Assembly: GCA_003343565.1 (NCBI GenBank) | Contig: QALA01000080.1 | Span: forward strand, 1-42,085 | Direction: 5' to 3' | Source of the DNA: Verrucomicrobiota bacterium | GTDB lineage: Bacteria > Verrucomicrobiota > Verrucomicrobiia > Opitutales > Intestinicryptomonadaceae | DNA: 42,085 bases | Shown here: positions 17,606 through 26,653 of the stretch, one piece after another | How the letters are laid out: every line of letters starts with the position of its first letter | How positions within the stretch are numbered: position 1 is the first letter of the stretch | Made by a program: the position numbers and the translations under genes | The notes under the pieces: model-generated | Seen by the model: only the letters and a program-made list of their open reading frames with translations | Database searches by the model: none | Told to the model about the DNA's origin: nothing

Positions 17606-18145
17606 ATGGCGATAGTCGTCGAGAGAAAACGCCTGAACTTTTTTGAGAGGCTCTATCTGCCGCAGATAGTTTCGGGCCTAATCATAACGCTCAAAAACCT
17701 GTTCAGGCCGAAGGTGACCCTGTCGTATCCCGACCAGCGTCCGACGCTGCCCGACGGATACAGGGGCGGGCCGACCCTTGTCAAGGATTCGCAGGGCAGG
17801 CAGAAATGCGTTTCCTGCCAGCTGTGCGAATTTGTGTGCCCGTCGAAGGCCATAAGGATTACTCCCGGTTCGATAGATCCGGACGGCGAGTACTTCTATA
17901 TAGAGAAGGCTCCGAAGGAATTTGAGATAAATATGCTAAGGTGCATATTTTGCGGAATGTGCGAGGAGGTCTGCCCGGAGAAGGCGATAGTCTTGCAGGA
18001 CGAATTTACCTTCACCGCGCAGAGCTGCGAGGAGATGATATTCGACAAGCGCCGCCTCTACGAGGCTGGCGGGACGCTTCCGGACAAGATAATGAAATGG
18101 AAGCGCGTCAAGGACAACGCGGATTTGGAAAGGGATTCCCACTAA
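17606..18145 (+). CDS. nuoI: NADH-quinone oxidoreductase subunit I
   Basis: A 179-residue subunit with two 4Fe-4S clusters (N6a, N6b) that relay electrons to NuoB. Two ferredoxin motifs are complete: C68-x2-C71-x2-C74-x3-C78 and C113-x2-C116-x2-C119-x3-C123. An N-terminal amphipathic segment (LPQIVSGLIITLKNLF) attaches it to the membrane arm. GGGAG precedes the ATG at good spacing. The stop TAA overlaps the nuoJ ATG (TAATG), which suggests translational coupling. Confidence 0.97.
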   Translation: MAIVVERKRLNFFERLYLPQIVSGLIITLKNLFRPKVTLSYPDQRPTLPDGYRGGPTLVKDSQGRQKCVSCQLCEFVCPSKAIRITPGSIDPDGEYFYIEKAPKEFEINMLRCIFCGMCEEVCPEKAIVLQDEFTFTAQSCEEMIFDKRRLYEAGGTLPDKIMKWKRVKDNADLERDSH

Positions 18146-18675
18146 TGGAGGCGGCAGTGTATTACGTTTTTTTGGCGATGACTCTCGGCGGGGCGCTCGG
18201 CGTGTTGCTGACGCCGGGGTACGTGGGGGCGGCAATGTCCATGCTGGCCAGCATGCTTGGCGTCGCGGGGCTGATGCTCATGATGGGCGCGTATTTTCCG
18301 GCGTTCGTGATGATTACCGTCTATGCGGGCGCGGTGCTTGTGCTCTTTGTGTTCGTGGTGATGCTCGTCGGCGACGCGCACGGGCCTGTGCGCCTGTGGC
18401 GGAAATTCGCGTTTCTCGCCCTCTGGGTGGCCGCCGGCGCGGTGGTGGGGCTTTACGCTCCGCAGATGTCTTCGTGGGCCGAATCGAAACTGGCCGCCGG
18501 CGCGGCCGGCTCGCCGGGGGCGCTGGAGGTCGCCAAGAACTACGGGTTTGCAATGTTCAAAAACAACATGCTCGCCTTTCAGATTTCCGGCTTACTGCTT
18601 CTGGCTGCGATGGTCGGGGTAATCGCCGTGGCTAAGGAGCCTGCGGTTAGGAAGCGTCGCAGGGAAATGGTCTAA
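18145..18675 (+). CDS. nuoJ: NADH-quinone oxidoreductase subunit J
   Basis: A 176-residue membrane subunit with five predicted spans. The most conserved part is span 3 with its pi-bulge region (ITVYAGAVLVLFVFVVML), involved in coupling quinone reduction to proton pumping. Between spans 4 and 5 lies a loop of ~45 residues. The start overlaps the nuoI stop by one base. The C-terminus is basic (VRKRRREMV). Confidence 0.94.
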   Translation: MEAAVYYVFLAMTLGGALGVLLTPGYVGAAMSMLASMLGVAGLMLMMGAYFPAFVMITVYAGAVLVLFVFVVMLVGDAHGPVRLWRKFAFLALWVAAGAVVGLYAPQMSSWAESKLAAGAAGSPGALEVAKNYGFAMFKNNMLAFQISGLLLLAAMVGVIAVAKEPAVRKRRREMV

Positions 18676-18693
18676 ACTTCAACGCGCAAGATT

Positions 18694-18999
18694 ATGCACT
18701 TTCAGCTAAGCGAATTTCTGGCGCCCGCCCTCATGCTTTTTGTGACGGGCTTTGCGGGCGCCGTGCTCAAAAAGAACGCGATAATCGTCTTCATGTGCGT
18801 GGAGCTCATGCTGGTCGGGGCGATGCTCGCGCTGCTGTCGTTTGCGGCGGCGAACGGCGACGTAAACGGCGGGGTGTATGCCCTGTTCGTCATGGCCATA
18901 GCCGCAGCGGAAGTCGCCGTGGGGCTTGCGATATTGGTTCGCCTTTTCCGGCTAAGGGGCGTTGTTGACGTCAGGGACATGAACTCACTCGGAGACTGA
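18694..18999 (+). CDS. nuoK: NADH-quinone oxidoreductase subunit K
   Basis: A 101-residue, three-span membrane subunit related to MrpC. The conserved ELMLVGAMLALLSF carries the membrane Glu of span 2, and AAAEVAVGLAILVRLFR carries that of span 3. Length is exactly what the family expects. It sits between nuoJ (18 bp before) and nuoL (8 bp after). Confidence 0.96.
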   Translation: MHFQLSEFLAPALMLFVTGFAGAVLKKNAIIVFMCVELMLVGAMLALLSFAAANGDVNGGVYALFVMAIAAAEVAVGLAILVRLFRLRGVVDVRDMNSLGD

Positions 19000-19007
19000 A
19001 GCGCGCT

Positions 19008-20909
19008 ATGGAATCGGAACTTTACGCTATGGTGTTTATGCCGCTTGCGGCGGCGGTTTTCGGCGCGGTTTTCTTCCGGCGGTCGAAGTGGGGGGCGGCA
19101 GTTTTGTCGATTGCGTCGGCGGCGTTGGCGCTCGCGCTCGCGCTGAGGATCATGTTTTCGGGGGCGGCGGATTTTTCGTCGTCGTACGAGCTTTTCAAGC
19201 TGGGAAGTTTCAAATTCGACTTCGGCCTGCTCTGGGACGGAGCGGCGCGAAACATGATTTTTGCAGTCTGCTTTGTCGGCTTTCTGATTCACGTGTTCAG
19301 CGTGGGCTACATGGACGACGACCCCGACAAAGGCCGCTACTTTGCGGGGTTGAGCTTCTTCATGTTTTCCATGACCGGCTTGGTTCTCTCTTCCAACCTC
19401 TTTGAGATGTTCGTGTTTTGGGAGTTTGTGGGATTTAGCTCCTACGCTCTCATCGCCCACTATTGCGGGACGCTTGCGGCGGCGGAGGCCTCCAAGAAGG
19501 CCTTTATCGTCAACCGCGTGGGAGACTTCGGATTCCTTTTGGGCATACTTTATTGCTATTCGGCGTTCGGCACTACGGACTTTGCCGAGTTGGGAAAGCT
19601 CTTGGGCGAAAAGCCCGCGCTTGCGAGCGCGGCGATGGGATTTTTGGTAGTGTGCGGATTTCTCGGAAAGAGCGCGCAGTTTCCGCTTCAAGTTTGGCTT
19701 CCCGACGCGATGGCGGGCCCGACTCCCGTTTCCGCGCTAATTCACGCCGCCACTATGGTTGCCGCCGGCGTATTCCTGCTTGTTCGCCTGTGCAGCATAG
19801 GCTTTCTGACTCCGGAAGTTCTGGATTTCATTCTGATTGTCTGTTCGGCTATGGCGTTTTGCGCAGGGCTGTGGGCGTTGGGGCAAAACGACATTAAGAA
19901 GATTCTTGCCTATTCTACGCTGGCGCATCTGGGCCTGATGGGGGCGGGCGTGGCCATAGGATACGAATTGGCGATGTTCCACCTGACGACGCACGCGTTC
20001 TTCAAAGCCGCGCTCTTCCTCGTGGCGGGTTCGATAATACACGCCTGCGCGCACGAGCAGGACATATTTAAAATGGGCGGGCTTTTCAGGCGCATGCCCG
20101 TCACTTCGATAGTCGCGCTGGCGGCCGCGCTGTCGATAATCGCCATACCCTATTTTTCCGGCTATTACAGCAAGGAGGCCATATTGACTGCGGCGTTCGG
20201 CCGCGCGCAGGCCGGTGACGTTCTCGACAAGGCCGCCTTCTGGCTGATAATGGGGGCGGCGGCGTTGACTCCGGTCTATATGGGCAGGCTGTTCTTCAAT
20301 GTGTTTTTCGGCAAACCCCGCACGCCCGCTGTCGAGCGTGCGCGGGAGAGCTCCCTTTGGATTCTCGCGCCGTTGGCGATACTTGCGCTCTATTCCGTGG
20401 CGGGCGCATGGGGGATTGAATACGGAATGGTTTGGGGCGGGGGAAAGATGTCGGGCCTGATTCCCGCGGCCGCTTCGGATTTCATCGGGCCTCTGCTTGA
20501 GGCGCGCCGCGCCGGCATGGAAACGATTTCCAACGTCCATATGTTTGAGTGGATTGCGCTTGCGGTCACTTTGATTGGCATTGCGGTCGCGTATGCCGTT
20601 TACGGCGGCGGAAAGGGATACGACGTTTTGGAGCGCAGGTGCCCGCCGGTTTATTCGGCCCTTCGCGCACACGGGTGGTTCGACTGCCTTTACGATTGGT
20701 ACGTCGCCAAAGTGCAGCAGCGCATCGCGGTGTTCTTGGCAACCGCGGTAGATTTGCTCCTGATAGAGTTCGTCTGCGTTCGCGGATTGGGAATGCTGTG
20801 CGCCGTGACGGGCTTCGGAATAAGAAAACTCCACTGTATGGGGATTTCCGCGCAGGTCGGCTGGCTTGCGGCGGGTTTGGCGTTCCTCGCCCTTCTGATT
20901 TTGACATAG
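19008..20909 (+). CDS. nuoL: NADH-quinone oxidoreductase subunit L
   Basis: A 633-residue antiporter-like proton-pumping subunit at the distal end of the membrane arm. Recognisable parts are FWEFVGFSSYALIAHY (with the conserved Glu), TPVSALIHAATMVAAGVFLL, KKILAYSTLAHLGLM and HAFFKAALFLVAGSIIH. The C-terminal region has the extra spans and lateral amphipathic helix expected of NuoL rather than NuoM/N. It begins 8 bp after nuoK. Confidence 0.97.
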   Translation: MESELYAMVFMPLAAAVFGAVFFRRSKWGAAVLSIASAALALALALRIMFSGAADFSSSYELFKLGSFKFDFGLLWDGAARNMIFAVCFVGFLIHVFSVGYMDDDPDKGRYFAGLSFFMFSMTGLVLSSNLFEMFVFWEFVGFSSYALIAHYCGTLAAAEASKKAFIVNRVGDFGFLLGILYCYSAFGTTDFAELGKLLGEKPALASAAMGFLVVCGFLGKSAQFPLQVWLPDAMAGPTPVSALIHAATMVAAGVFLLVRLCSIGFLTPEVLDFILIVCSAMAFCAGLWALGQNDIKKILAYSTLAHLGLMGAGVAIGYELAMFHLTTHAFFKAALFLVAGSIIHACAHEQDIFKMGGLFRRMPVTSIVALAAALSIIAIPYFSGYYSKEAILTAAFGRAQAGDVLDKAAFWLIMGAAALTPVYMGRLFFNVFFGKPRTPAVERARESSLWILAPLAILALYSVAGAWGIEYGMVWGGGKMSGLIPAAASDFIGPLLEARRAGMETISNVHMFEWIALAVTLIGIAVAYAVYGGGKGYDVLERRCPPVYSALRAHGWFDCLYDWYVAKVQQRIAVFLATAVDLLLIEFVCVRGLGMLCAVTGFGIRKLHCMGISAQVGWLAAGLAFLALLILT

Positions 20910-20922
20910 GGAATTTTTCGAC

Positions 20923-22416
20923 ATGGATATCAACTCGACAGTCTTAAGTGTGGCCGTTTATCTCCCGTTTGCGTGCGCTATCGTGCTCGCGCCGATAATG
21001 GGGCGTTCGGGGCGTCTGGCCTGCGCCGTGTCCGTATTCGGAGCGGGGGGTTCCGGAGCGGCGTCGGTATGGCTTTGGATTGAATCGTGGCTCGGCGGCG
21101 GGGCGCCCGGAGCGTTTCGCTTCGCATTCGACGGCGGGGCGGCGCTGCCGTTTCTGGCGTTGAACGGGGTGAGCGCGCCGCTGTTGGCCCTCGCCGGAAT
21201 AACGGGTTTCGCGGCGGCGGTTTGGGCGGCTTCGTCCGAAATCGAGCGCAAGGGATTTTATCTGTTTTTGCTGATGATAATGCAGGGCGGCCTGATGGGC
21301 GCGTTCGCGTCCGTCAACGTGCTGTGCATGTACGCCTTTCACGAGTTCGCCCTCGTGCCGACGTTCATTGCGATGTGCGTCTGGGGGGGCGCGGGAAAGC
21401 GCATGGCGGCGATGCAGATGGCGGTGTATCTGACTCTCGGCGCGCTGGCGTCGTTAGTCGGCATAGTTGCGCTCAAGATTCAAAGCGGGGCGACGGGCTT
21501 TGCGATATACGAATTTTCCGCGGCTTTGGCGCGCGCGCACCTCGACGGCGAGTGGCAGAAGTACATTTTCGGAATGCTGCTGTTCGGGTTAGGAACGCTG
21601 GTCTCGCTCTTTCCGTTCCACTCTTGGGCGCCCCGCACATACGCCGCCGCGCCGACTTCCTTCGCAATGCTTCACGCGGGCGTGCTCAAGAAATTCGGAC
21701 TGTATCTGCTTATACAGTTTGCGGTTCCGTTCGTGCCTATGGGCGCGGTAGATTGGTCGCACCTGCTGGCGGTTTTGGCTCTCTTCAACGTCATATACAT
21801 CGGCTTTGTGACGATGGCGCAGGACGATTTGAAGCTGATGGTTTCGTATTCGAGCGTGTCGCACATGGGAATGTGCTTTTTGGGAATTGCCACGCTTTCG
21901 GCCGCGGGGGTGGGCGGCGCGCTTTTGCTGATGTTCGGCCACGGGCTGAGCGCGGCGCTGTTGTTCATGCTTTCCAATGCGGTCGTCAACAAGACCGGAG
22001 AATGGGACATGAGAAAAATGGGCGGAATGTACAGGCGGACGCCGATATTGGCCGCGTTCTTTGCGGCGGCGACGTTCGCGTCGATAGGCCTGCCCGGATT
22101 CGCAAATTTCTTCGGGGAGCTTTCGATATTTGTGGCGCTCTGGAAGCTTTCGCCGTGGATTTGCGCGGCGGCCGCAACCGGCTTGATCATTTCTGCCGTT
22201 TACGGGCTGCGCGCCGTGGCGCGGATTTTCATGGGCGGGGAAAATCCGAATATGGCCGCGGCCGGCGAGGAGATTTCCGACCTGTCGGCCGCGCAGCGTC
22301 TGGCGGCGGCGGCGTTGCTGGCCGGACTCCTGTTTGTCGGATTCTGCCCCGCATCGATTACGAAGGGGCTGGACGGCTGGCTCTCCACAATTCCCGTTTA
22401 CAATTTAAACAAGTGA
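20923..22416 (+). CDS. nuoM: NADH-quinone oxidoreductase subunit M
   Basis: A 497-residue antiporter-like proton-pumping subunit. It shows YAFHEFALVPTFIAM with the conserved span-5 Glu, LFPFHSWAPRTYAAAPTSFA with the conserved lysine-poor loop of the family, and LMVSYSSVSHMGMCFLG. About 14 spans are predicted. It lies 13 bp after nuoL and 4 bp before nuoN. Confidence 0.97.
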   Translation: MDINSTVLSVAVYLPFACAIVLAPIMGRSGRLACAVSVFGAGGSGAASVWLWIESWLGGGAPGAFRFAFDGGAALPFLALNGVSAPLLALAGITGFAAAVWAASSEIERKGFYLFLLMIMQGGLMGAFASVNVLCMYAFHEFALVPTFIAMCVWGGAGKRMAAMQMAVYLTLGALASLVGIVALKIQSGATGFAIYEFSAALARAHLDGEWQKYIFGMLLFGLGTLVSLFPFHSWAPRTYAAAPTSFAMLHAGVLKKFGLYLLIQFAVPFVPMGAVDWSHLLAVLALFNVIYIGFVTMAQDDLKLMVSYSSVSHMGMCFLGIATLSAAGVGGALLLMFGHGLSAALLFMLSNAVVNKTGEWDMRKMGGMYRRTPILAAFFAAATFASIGLPGFANFFGELSIFVALWKLSPWICAAAATGLIISAVYGLRAVARIFMGGENPNMAAAGEEISDLSAAQRLAAAALLAGLLFVGFCPASITKGLDGWLSTIPVYNLNK

Positions 22417-22420
22417 CTTT

Positions 22421-23860
22421 ATGGAAACTCCAATAGCGTATGAGTGGGGCGCGCTTCTGCCGGAGGCGATTCTTGCGGTTTTCGCGCTGTTCGCGCTTTT
22501 GTTTGCGTCGTTTGCGCGCGGACGCGGCGGAATGTTGGCGCGCGGAATTTGCGCATTCGGAATTTTTCTGGCCGTCGCGGTGCAGATTTCGAGAATGGTT
22601 TGCTCCGCGGGCGGAACGTCCTTCGGCGGAACGCTCGAATGCGGGTCGGCGTTTTCGTGCTTCGTGATGCTGTGCGGCCTGCTGACTCTGCTGATAGAGT
22701 CGCGCGCCGAAAAGAAGTCCGGGGAGTTTTGCGCGCTCGTTTTGATATGCTCGGCGTCGCTTGCGGTGTTTGTGCGCTCGCAGAATTTGATGCTGGCCTT
22801 TGTCGCGCTCGAATGCGCGACGGTTTGCCTGTACGTTTTGACCGCGTGGCAGAGGTCGTCTTCCGCAAGCCTTGAGGCCGCGGTGCGCTACCTCGTCGTC
22901 GGGGGGGCAAGCGGCGCGATTTTTCTGCTGGGCATAGCGTTTTTGTACGGGGCGGGGTTCTCGGCGGGAACGGACCTTTTGTCCGTGTCCAATCTCGGCT
23001 TGGCTGCGGAAAATCCGCTCATGTGGGCCGGCATAACGCTGGTGGGGGCGGCGGCGTTTTTCAAGATGGCGGCCTTCCCGTTCCAGTTCTGGGCGCCCGA
23101 CGTCTATCAGGGGGCGCCGACTTCGGTTTCGGCGTTTTTGGCCGTGGCATCAAAGGGAGCGGGCGCGGTGTTTCTGGTAAAGATTTGCGCAAGCCTGGCG
23201 TCGGCCGCGCAGGACAATCCGGCGCTGAACGAAAAGATTGTGACGGTCGTCGGCGCGGTTGCCGCGCTTACGATATTGGTCGGCAATTTGGGCGGGGTGA
23301 CGCAGACCAACGCAAAGCGCCTGCTCGCGTTTTCGGGAATATCGAATGCGGGCTATCTTCTCGTGTTGGCCGCGGCCGTTGCGCAGACCGGCATTTCGGT
23401 GTTCGCGGAGGCGACGCTCGCGTTCTACCTGCTTGCCTACATGTTCGCAAACTACGGAATCTTCTGCGTGCTTGGCGGATTTGCCGCCGAAAGGCAATCG
23501 GAGGTTTCTCTTGGCGACTTCCGCGGAATGTTGGCCGGCAACCGCCGCGACGCGCTGGGGCTAATCGCAAATCTGGCCTCGCTTGCGGGAATACCCCCGA
23601 CGGCGGGATTTTTCGGAAAGGTTCTGATAATCATGCTGGCCTGGAGCGCGGAGCTCTATTGGCTGGCGGCCGTATTGGTGGCGGGGTCGGTCGTGTCGAT
23701 TTACTACTATTTTGCGTGGATTCGCGCGGCGGCGGAGCCGCAGGAGAAAGCGGGCGGCGCGGATTTCGCCGTGTCGGATCTGCGCGCCTCGACGCTGTTT
23801 GCCCTCAGCGCGTGCTCGCTGTTGCTCGGCGCGTTTGTCGTTGCGGCGCGGCTGCTTTGA
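22421..23860 (+). CDS. nuoN: NADH-quinone oxidoreductase subunit N
   Basis: A 479-residue antiporter-like proton-pumping subunit adjoining NuoK. It carries LAFVALECATVCLYVL with the span-5 Glu, AAFPFQFWAPDVYQGAPT with the conserved WAPDVYxGAPT, and RLLAFSGISNAGYLLV. It is the last complex I gene of the cluster; a small lipoprotein gene follows 51 bp later on the same strand. Confidence 0.97.
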   Translation: METPIAYEWGALLPEAILAVFALFALLFASFARGRGGMLARGICAFGIFLAVAVQISRMVCSAGGTSFGGTLECGSAFSCFVMLCGLLTLLIESRAEKKSGEFCALVLICSASLAVFVRSQNLMLAFVALECATVCLYVLTAWQRSSSASLEAAVRYLVVGGASGAIFLLGIAFLYGAGFSAGTDLLSVSNLGLAAENPLMWAGITLVGAAAFFKMAAFPFQFWAPDVYQGAPTSVSAFLAVASKGAGAVFLVKICASLASAAQDNPALNEKIVTVVGAVAALTILVGNLGGVTQTNAKRLLAFSGISNAGYLLVLAAAVAQTGISVFAEATLAFYLLAYMFANYGIFCVLGGFAAERQSEVSLGDFRGMLAGNRRDALGLIANLASLAGIPPTAGFFGKVLIIMLAWSAELYWLAAVLVAGSVVSIYYYFAWIRAAAEPQEKAGGADFAVSDLRASTLFALSACSLLLGAFVVAARLL

Positions 23861-23911
23861 GAGTCGATTATGGTTGAATTGGCCGCCCTGTGCGATTTAT
23901 ATATGAAATAT

Positions 23912-24289
23912 ATGAATAAAACACTCCCGCTTTTCGCCCTGCCGTTGCTGGCGTTGCTCTCAATCTCCGGCTGCAATACGGAGGACAAGGAAAAATACAG
24001 CCGGACGATGGCGATAGATTCAATTCCGTCGGGAATCGACATAGTCCTTGACGGCTTCAAGGTGGGCAAAACTCCGCTGTCGGTCGATGTGGCCACAACG
24101 GATTCGGGGTGCTTCGTGCGCAAGACGGTGGTCACGGCAATTCCTTCGGCCCCCGATCTCAATACCCAGATAAAGACCTTTCCCGCCTTCAGGCTGGGCA
24201 ACGAGTCCGAGAGCGCGGTGCCCGAAAAAGTCGTGTTCGACATGGCTAAAAACGCCTCCGATCCCGCGGCGGTCGTTCTCGAATACTGA
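23912..24289 (+). CDS. Small lipoprotein with PEGA-like motif
   Basis: A 125-residue protein with a lipoprotein signal peptide: a hydrophobic core, then lipobox ISGC with C21 as the acylation site. After it, DSIPSGIDIVLDGFKVGKTP resembles a PEGA-type beta repeat, in which a short strand, Gly and then GxTP are typical and which is often found in surface proteins. The remaining ~60 residues are not recognised. ATGs at 23870 and 23903 are in frame; I chose 23912 because it gives the most compact signal peptide. It follows nuoN by 51 bp and may be read through from the nuo operon, but no function in complex I is known. Confidence 0.65.
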   Translation: MNKTLPLFALPLLALLSISGCNTEDKEKYSRTMAIDSIPSGIDIVLDGFKVGKTPLSVDVATTDSGCFVRKTVVTAIPSAPDLNTQIKTFPAFRLGNESESAVPEKVVFDMAKNASDPAAVVLEY

Positions 24290-24382
24290 TTTTTTTCAGC
24301 GTTCATGCCGGCCCGCTTTCCGGATTCGCCCGGCGCGGGAGCGCGGTTTAATTTATAAGATATTGCAAAAGAGAAATCGAAA

Positions 24383-25762
24383 ATGTCAGAGAGAGTTAAA
24401 TATCTTTTGGACGAGGAGTCCATTCCGAAGCACTGGTACAACATAGAGGCCGACCTCAAGATAAACACTCCGCCGCCGATGGACATTTCCACGGGCAAGG
24501 CGTGCGAGGTCGCAAAGCTCGAAAGGATATTCGCAAAGGGCGTGGTGGAGCAGGAGCTCAGCCGCGAACGCTACATACCGATTCCGGAGCCCGTGCGGGA
24601 AATCATGCGCCAGTGGAGGCCGTCTCCGCTCTTCCGCGCGCGGCGGCTTGAGAAGCGGCTCGACACTCCGGCGCGCATATATTTCAAATACGAGGGCGTG
24701 AGCCCGTCGGGTTCCCACAAGACGAACAGCGCGATCGCGCAGGCGTTCGAGAACAAGCGCGCGGGGATAGAGAAGGTCGCCACGGAAACCGGCGCGGGGC
24801 AGTGGGGGTCGGCGTTGGCGCAGGCCTGCCAAATTTTCGGGCTCGAAAGCAGAATTTACATGGTCAAGTGCTCGTACGAGCAAAAGCCGTACCGCAAGGC
24901 CATAATGGAGCTGTTCGGCGGCACGGTCATTCCCTCGCCCAGCACCATGACGAAGGCGGGGCTTGCGGTCTTGCAGAAGGATCCCTACTGCCGCGGCTCG
25001 CTCGGCATAGCGATTTCGGAGGCGATTGAGGACGTTCTGAAATACGACAAGACGCGCTACTGCCTCGGATCCGTTCTCAACCACGTCCTTTTGCATCAGA
25101 CGGTCATAGGCCAGGAGGCCATGAAGCAGATGGATATGGCCGGCGACTATCCCGACATTGTAATCGGCGCGTGCGGCGGCGGTTCAAACTTTGCGGGGAT
25201 AGCGTTCCCGTTCTTGGGTGAAAAGCTCCGCGGGGGGAAAGACGTGGACATTTTGGGTGTCGAGCCGGCGGCGTGTCCGAGCCTGACTGCGGGCAAATAC
25301 GCCTACGATTTCGGCGACACGGCGGGACTGACGCCGGCAATGAAAATGTACACGCTCGGCAGTTCGTTCATTCCCGCGGCGGTGCACGCCGGAGGTTTGC
25401 GCTATCACGGAATGGCGCCGCAGATAAGCAACGTTATGGCGCAGGGGCTGATGCGCGCGCGCACGGTGCAGCAGCTGGACGTGTTTAAAAGCGCGGTTGA
25501 ATTTGCGCGCGCGGAGGGCATAATTCCCGCGCCGGAGTCCGCCCACGCGATTGCCGCGGCCATTGACGAGGCTTTGGAGTGCAAGAAAAACGGAGTCTCC
25601 AAGGCGATACTCTTCAATCTGTCCGGACACGGGCATGTCGACATGGCGGCCTATATGGAATATTTCTGCGGGAATCTCTCCAATTACGATTACCCGAAGG
25701 AGGAAATCGCAATGGCCCTTTCGTGTCTGCCTGTTTGCCGGGAAAACGGAAACGCGCAGTAG
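24383..25762 (+). CDS. trpB: Tryptophan synthase beta chain, TrpB2 type
   Basis: A 459-residue pyridoxal-phosphate enzyme that joins indole and L-serine to make tryptophan. The PLP lysine is K113 in SGSHKTN; the phosphate-binding GACGGGSNF and the GAGQWG segment are present. The long N-terminus and the HWYNIEADL opening mark the TrpB2 subfamily (found in archaea and various bacteria), which can work as a stand-alone serine/indole enzyme without TrpA. No trpA or other trp gene is nearby. A purine-rich AAAAGAGAAAT precedes the ATG. Confidence 0.93.
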   Translation: MSERVKYLLDEESIPKHWYNIEADLKINTPPPMDISTGKACEVAKLERIFAKGVVEQELSRERYIPIPEPVREIMRQWRPSPLFRARRLEKRLDTPARIYFKYEGVSPSGSHKTNSAIAQAFENKRAGIEKVATETGAGQWGSALAQACQIFGLESRIYMVKCSYEQKPYRKAIMELFGGTVIPSPSTMTKAGLAVLQKDPYCRGSLGIAISEAIEDVLKYDKTRYCLGSVLNHVLLHQTVIGQEAMKQMDMAGDYPDIVIGACGGGSNFAGIAFPFLGEKLRGGKDVDILGVEPAACPSLTAGKYAYDFGDTAGLTPAMKMYTLGSSFIPAAVHAGGLRYHGMAPQISNVMAQGLMRARTVQQLDVFKSAVEFARAEGIIPAPESAHAIAAAIDEALECKKNGVSKAILFNLSGHGHVDMAAYMEYFCGNLSNYDYPKEEIAMALSCLPVCRENGNAQ

Positions 25763-26080
25763 GCGTCGGGTTCGGCTGTTCGGAATTCGGAATTTTTTTT
25801 TCGGGCGTTCGCCGTCCGGATTTTCGGTCTGGCGAAAAGTAGGCGGCATTTTTTAATCCGCCTCAGGCGGGACGATATGCGTCGCGGTATTCGGTATTGC
25901 GCGCCGCGCGCAAGCGTTCTTTCGCCGTTCGCCTGCGGACGGCGATTTTGCGGGAGAAATTGACGCGGCCGTCGATGCCTTGAATTGCGGCGCGCCGACG
26001 GCGATTCCGCGGGACGCGCAGCGGAGCATGCGATTTTAGAAGCTGTGCGAAAAAGAGTTTTTTAGAGTTTTTTGCCGACG

Positions 26081-26359
26081 TTTGAAAAATGAGACTGGAA
26101 ACGGGAAATGGCGGGAAATAATGGGAAATTGCGGGAATTTAAAGGCCTTGGGGACGGACTTGTCGGCCGGATTTGAGCTTGGAAACTTTTTGCGCCGGCA
26201 CTCCCAAATGAAGTAAGATTTGGAAAGGTTTTCGTCCTGTTTCAAGTTTAACATAAGCTGCGCTTTCCTTGCAATCTTCCGAACCGCCCTTGCGACAGCC
26301 TTTCCAAGAGCCTTTTTCCAAATTCTGCTTCATTTTTCCAAAATCAAATTTCGCGATAC
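26081..26359. repeat. ~280-bp interspersed intergenic repeat, copy 1
   Basis: First of three copies (others 36986-37261 and 39281-39561) in the same orientation. All begin TTTGAAA-AT and end CAAA-TTC-CGATAC, and contain ATAATGGGAAATT-CGGGAA and AATGAAGTAAGATTTGGAAA. Complementary arms at 26207-26230 and 26310-26334 can pair over about 22-24 bp around a loop of ~80 nt. The minus strand of this copy holds a 64-codon open frame (26333-26139) that is closed by stop codons in the other copies. The nature (structured RNA, non-autonomous transposon or decayed gene) is unknown. Confidence 0.85.
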
Positions 26360-26361
26360 GA

Positions 26362-26424
26362 CGGCGCGCCGCGCGGGCGCGAAATAAAATCTTTGATGTC
26401 CAACGCCAATATCTGCGGCGCGCC
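26362..26424 (+). repeat. ~63-bp palindrome-ended repeat, copy 1
   Basis: Begins CGGCGCGCCGCG and ends GCGGCGCGCC, so its ends are inverted copies of each other. The interior reads GCGCGAAATAAAATCTTTG then CAACGCCAAT. An inverted second copy lies at 39078-39139. It is REP-like in size and structure; no function can be assigned. Confidence 0.75.
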
Positions 26425-26653
26425 TTTGGTTTGTCCGCGCGGCTTCGTTTGGAGTTCTTTAAAAATCCGCGCCGCCGCGCGGCAGGACTTCTTTTTGCAA
26501 TCGACATTTTTTTCGCCGAATTTTTTTATGCGTTGCAAAGCCGCCGCCGCCGTTTAATTTTCTTGCGGAGGGTTTAAATGTGGACAATTGCGCCGAATTA
26601 AAATAAATTGGCGTCTGAAAAATTTTTTCGCAGGAATTTACAGGGCAGGCTAA

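Larger units (their letters stand above)
25763..26653. other. Long intergenic region carrying two interspersed repeats
   Basis: About 890 bp without a supported gene. It holds copy 1 of the ~280-bp interspersed repeat (26081-26359) and, 2 bp beyond, the ~63-bp palindrome-ended element (26362-26424); both are listed separately. The T9 run at 25793-25801 after trpB has no convincing stem before it. Confidence 0.6.

Noticed and set aside
25790..25855. T-rich runs after trpB as a terminator
   Set aside because: The T9 run has no stable stem before it, and the TTCGCC/GGCGAA stem at 25808-25836 is interrupted and 10 nt away from its T run.
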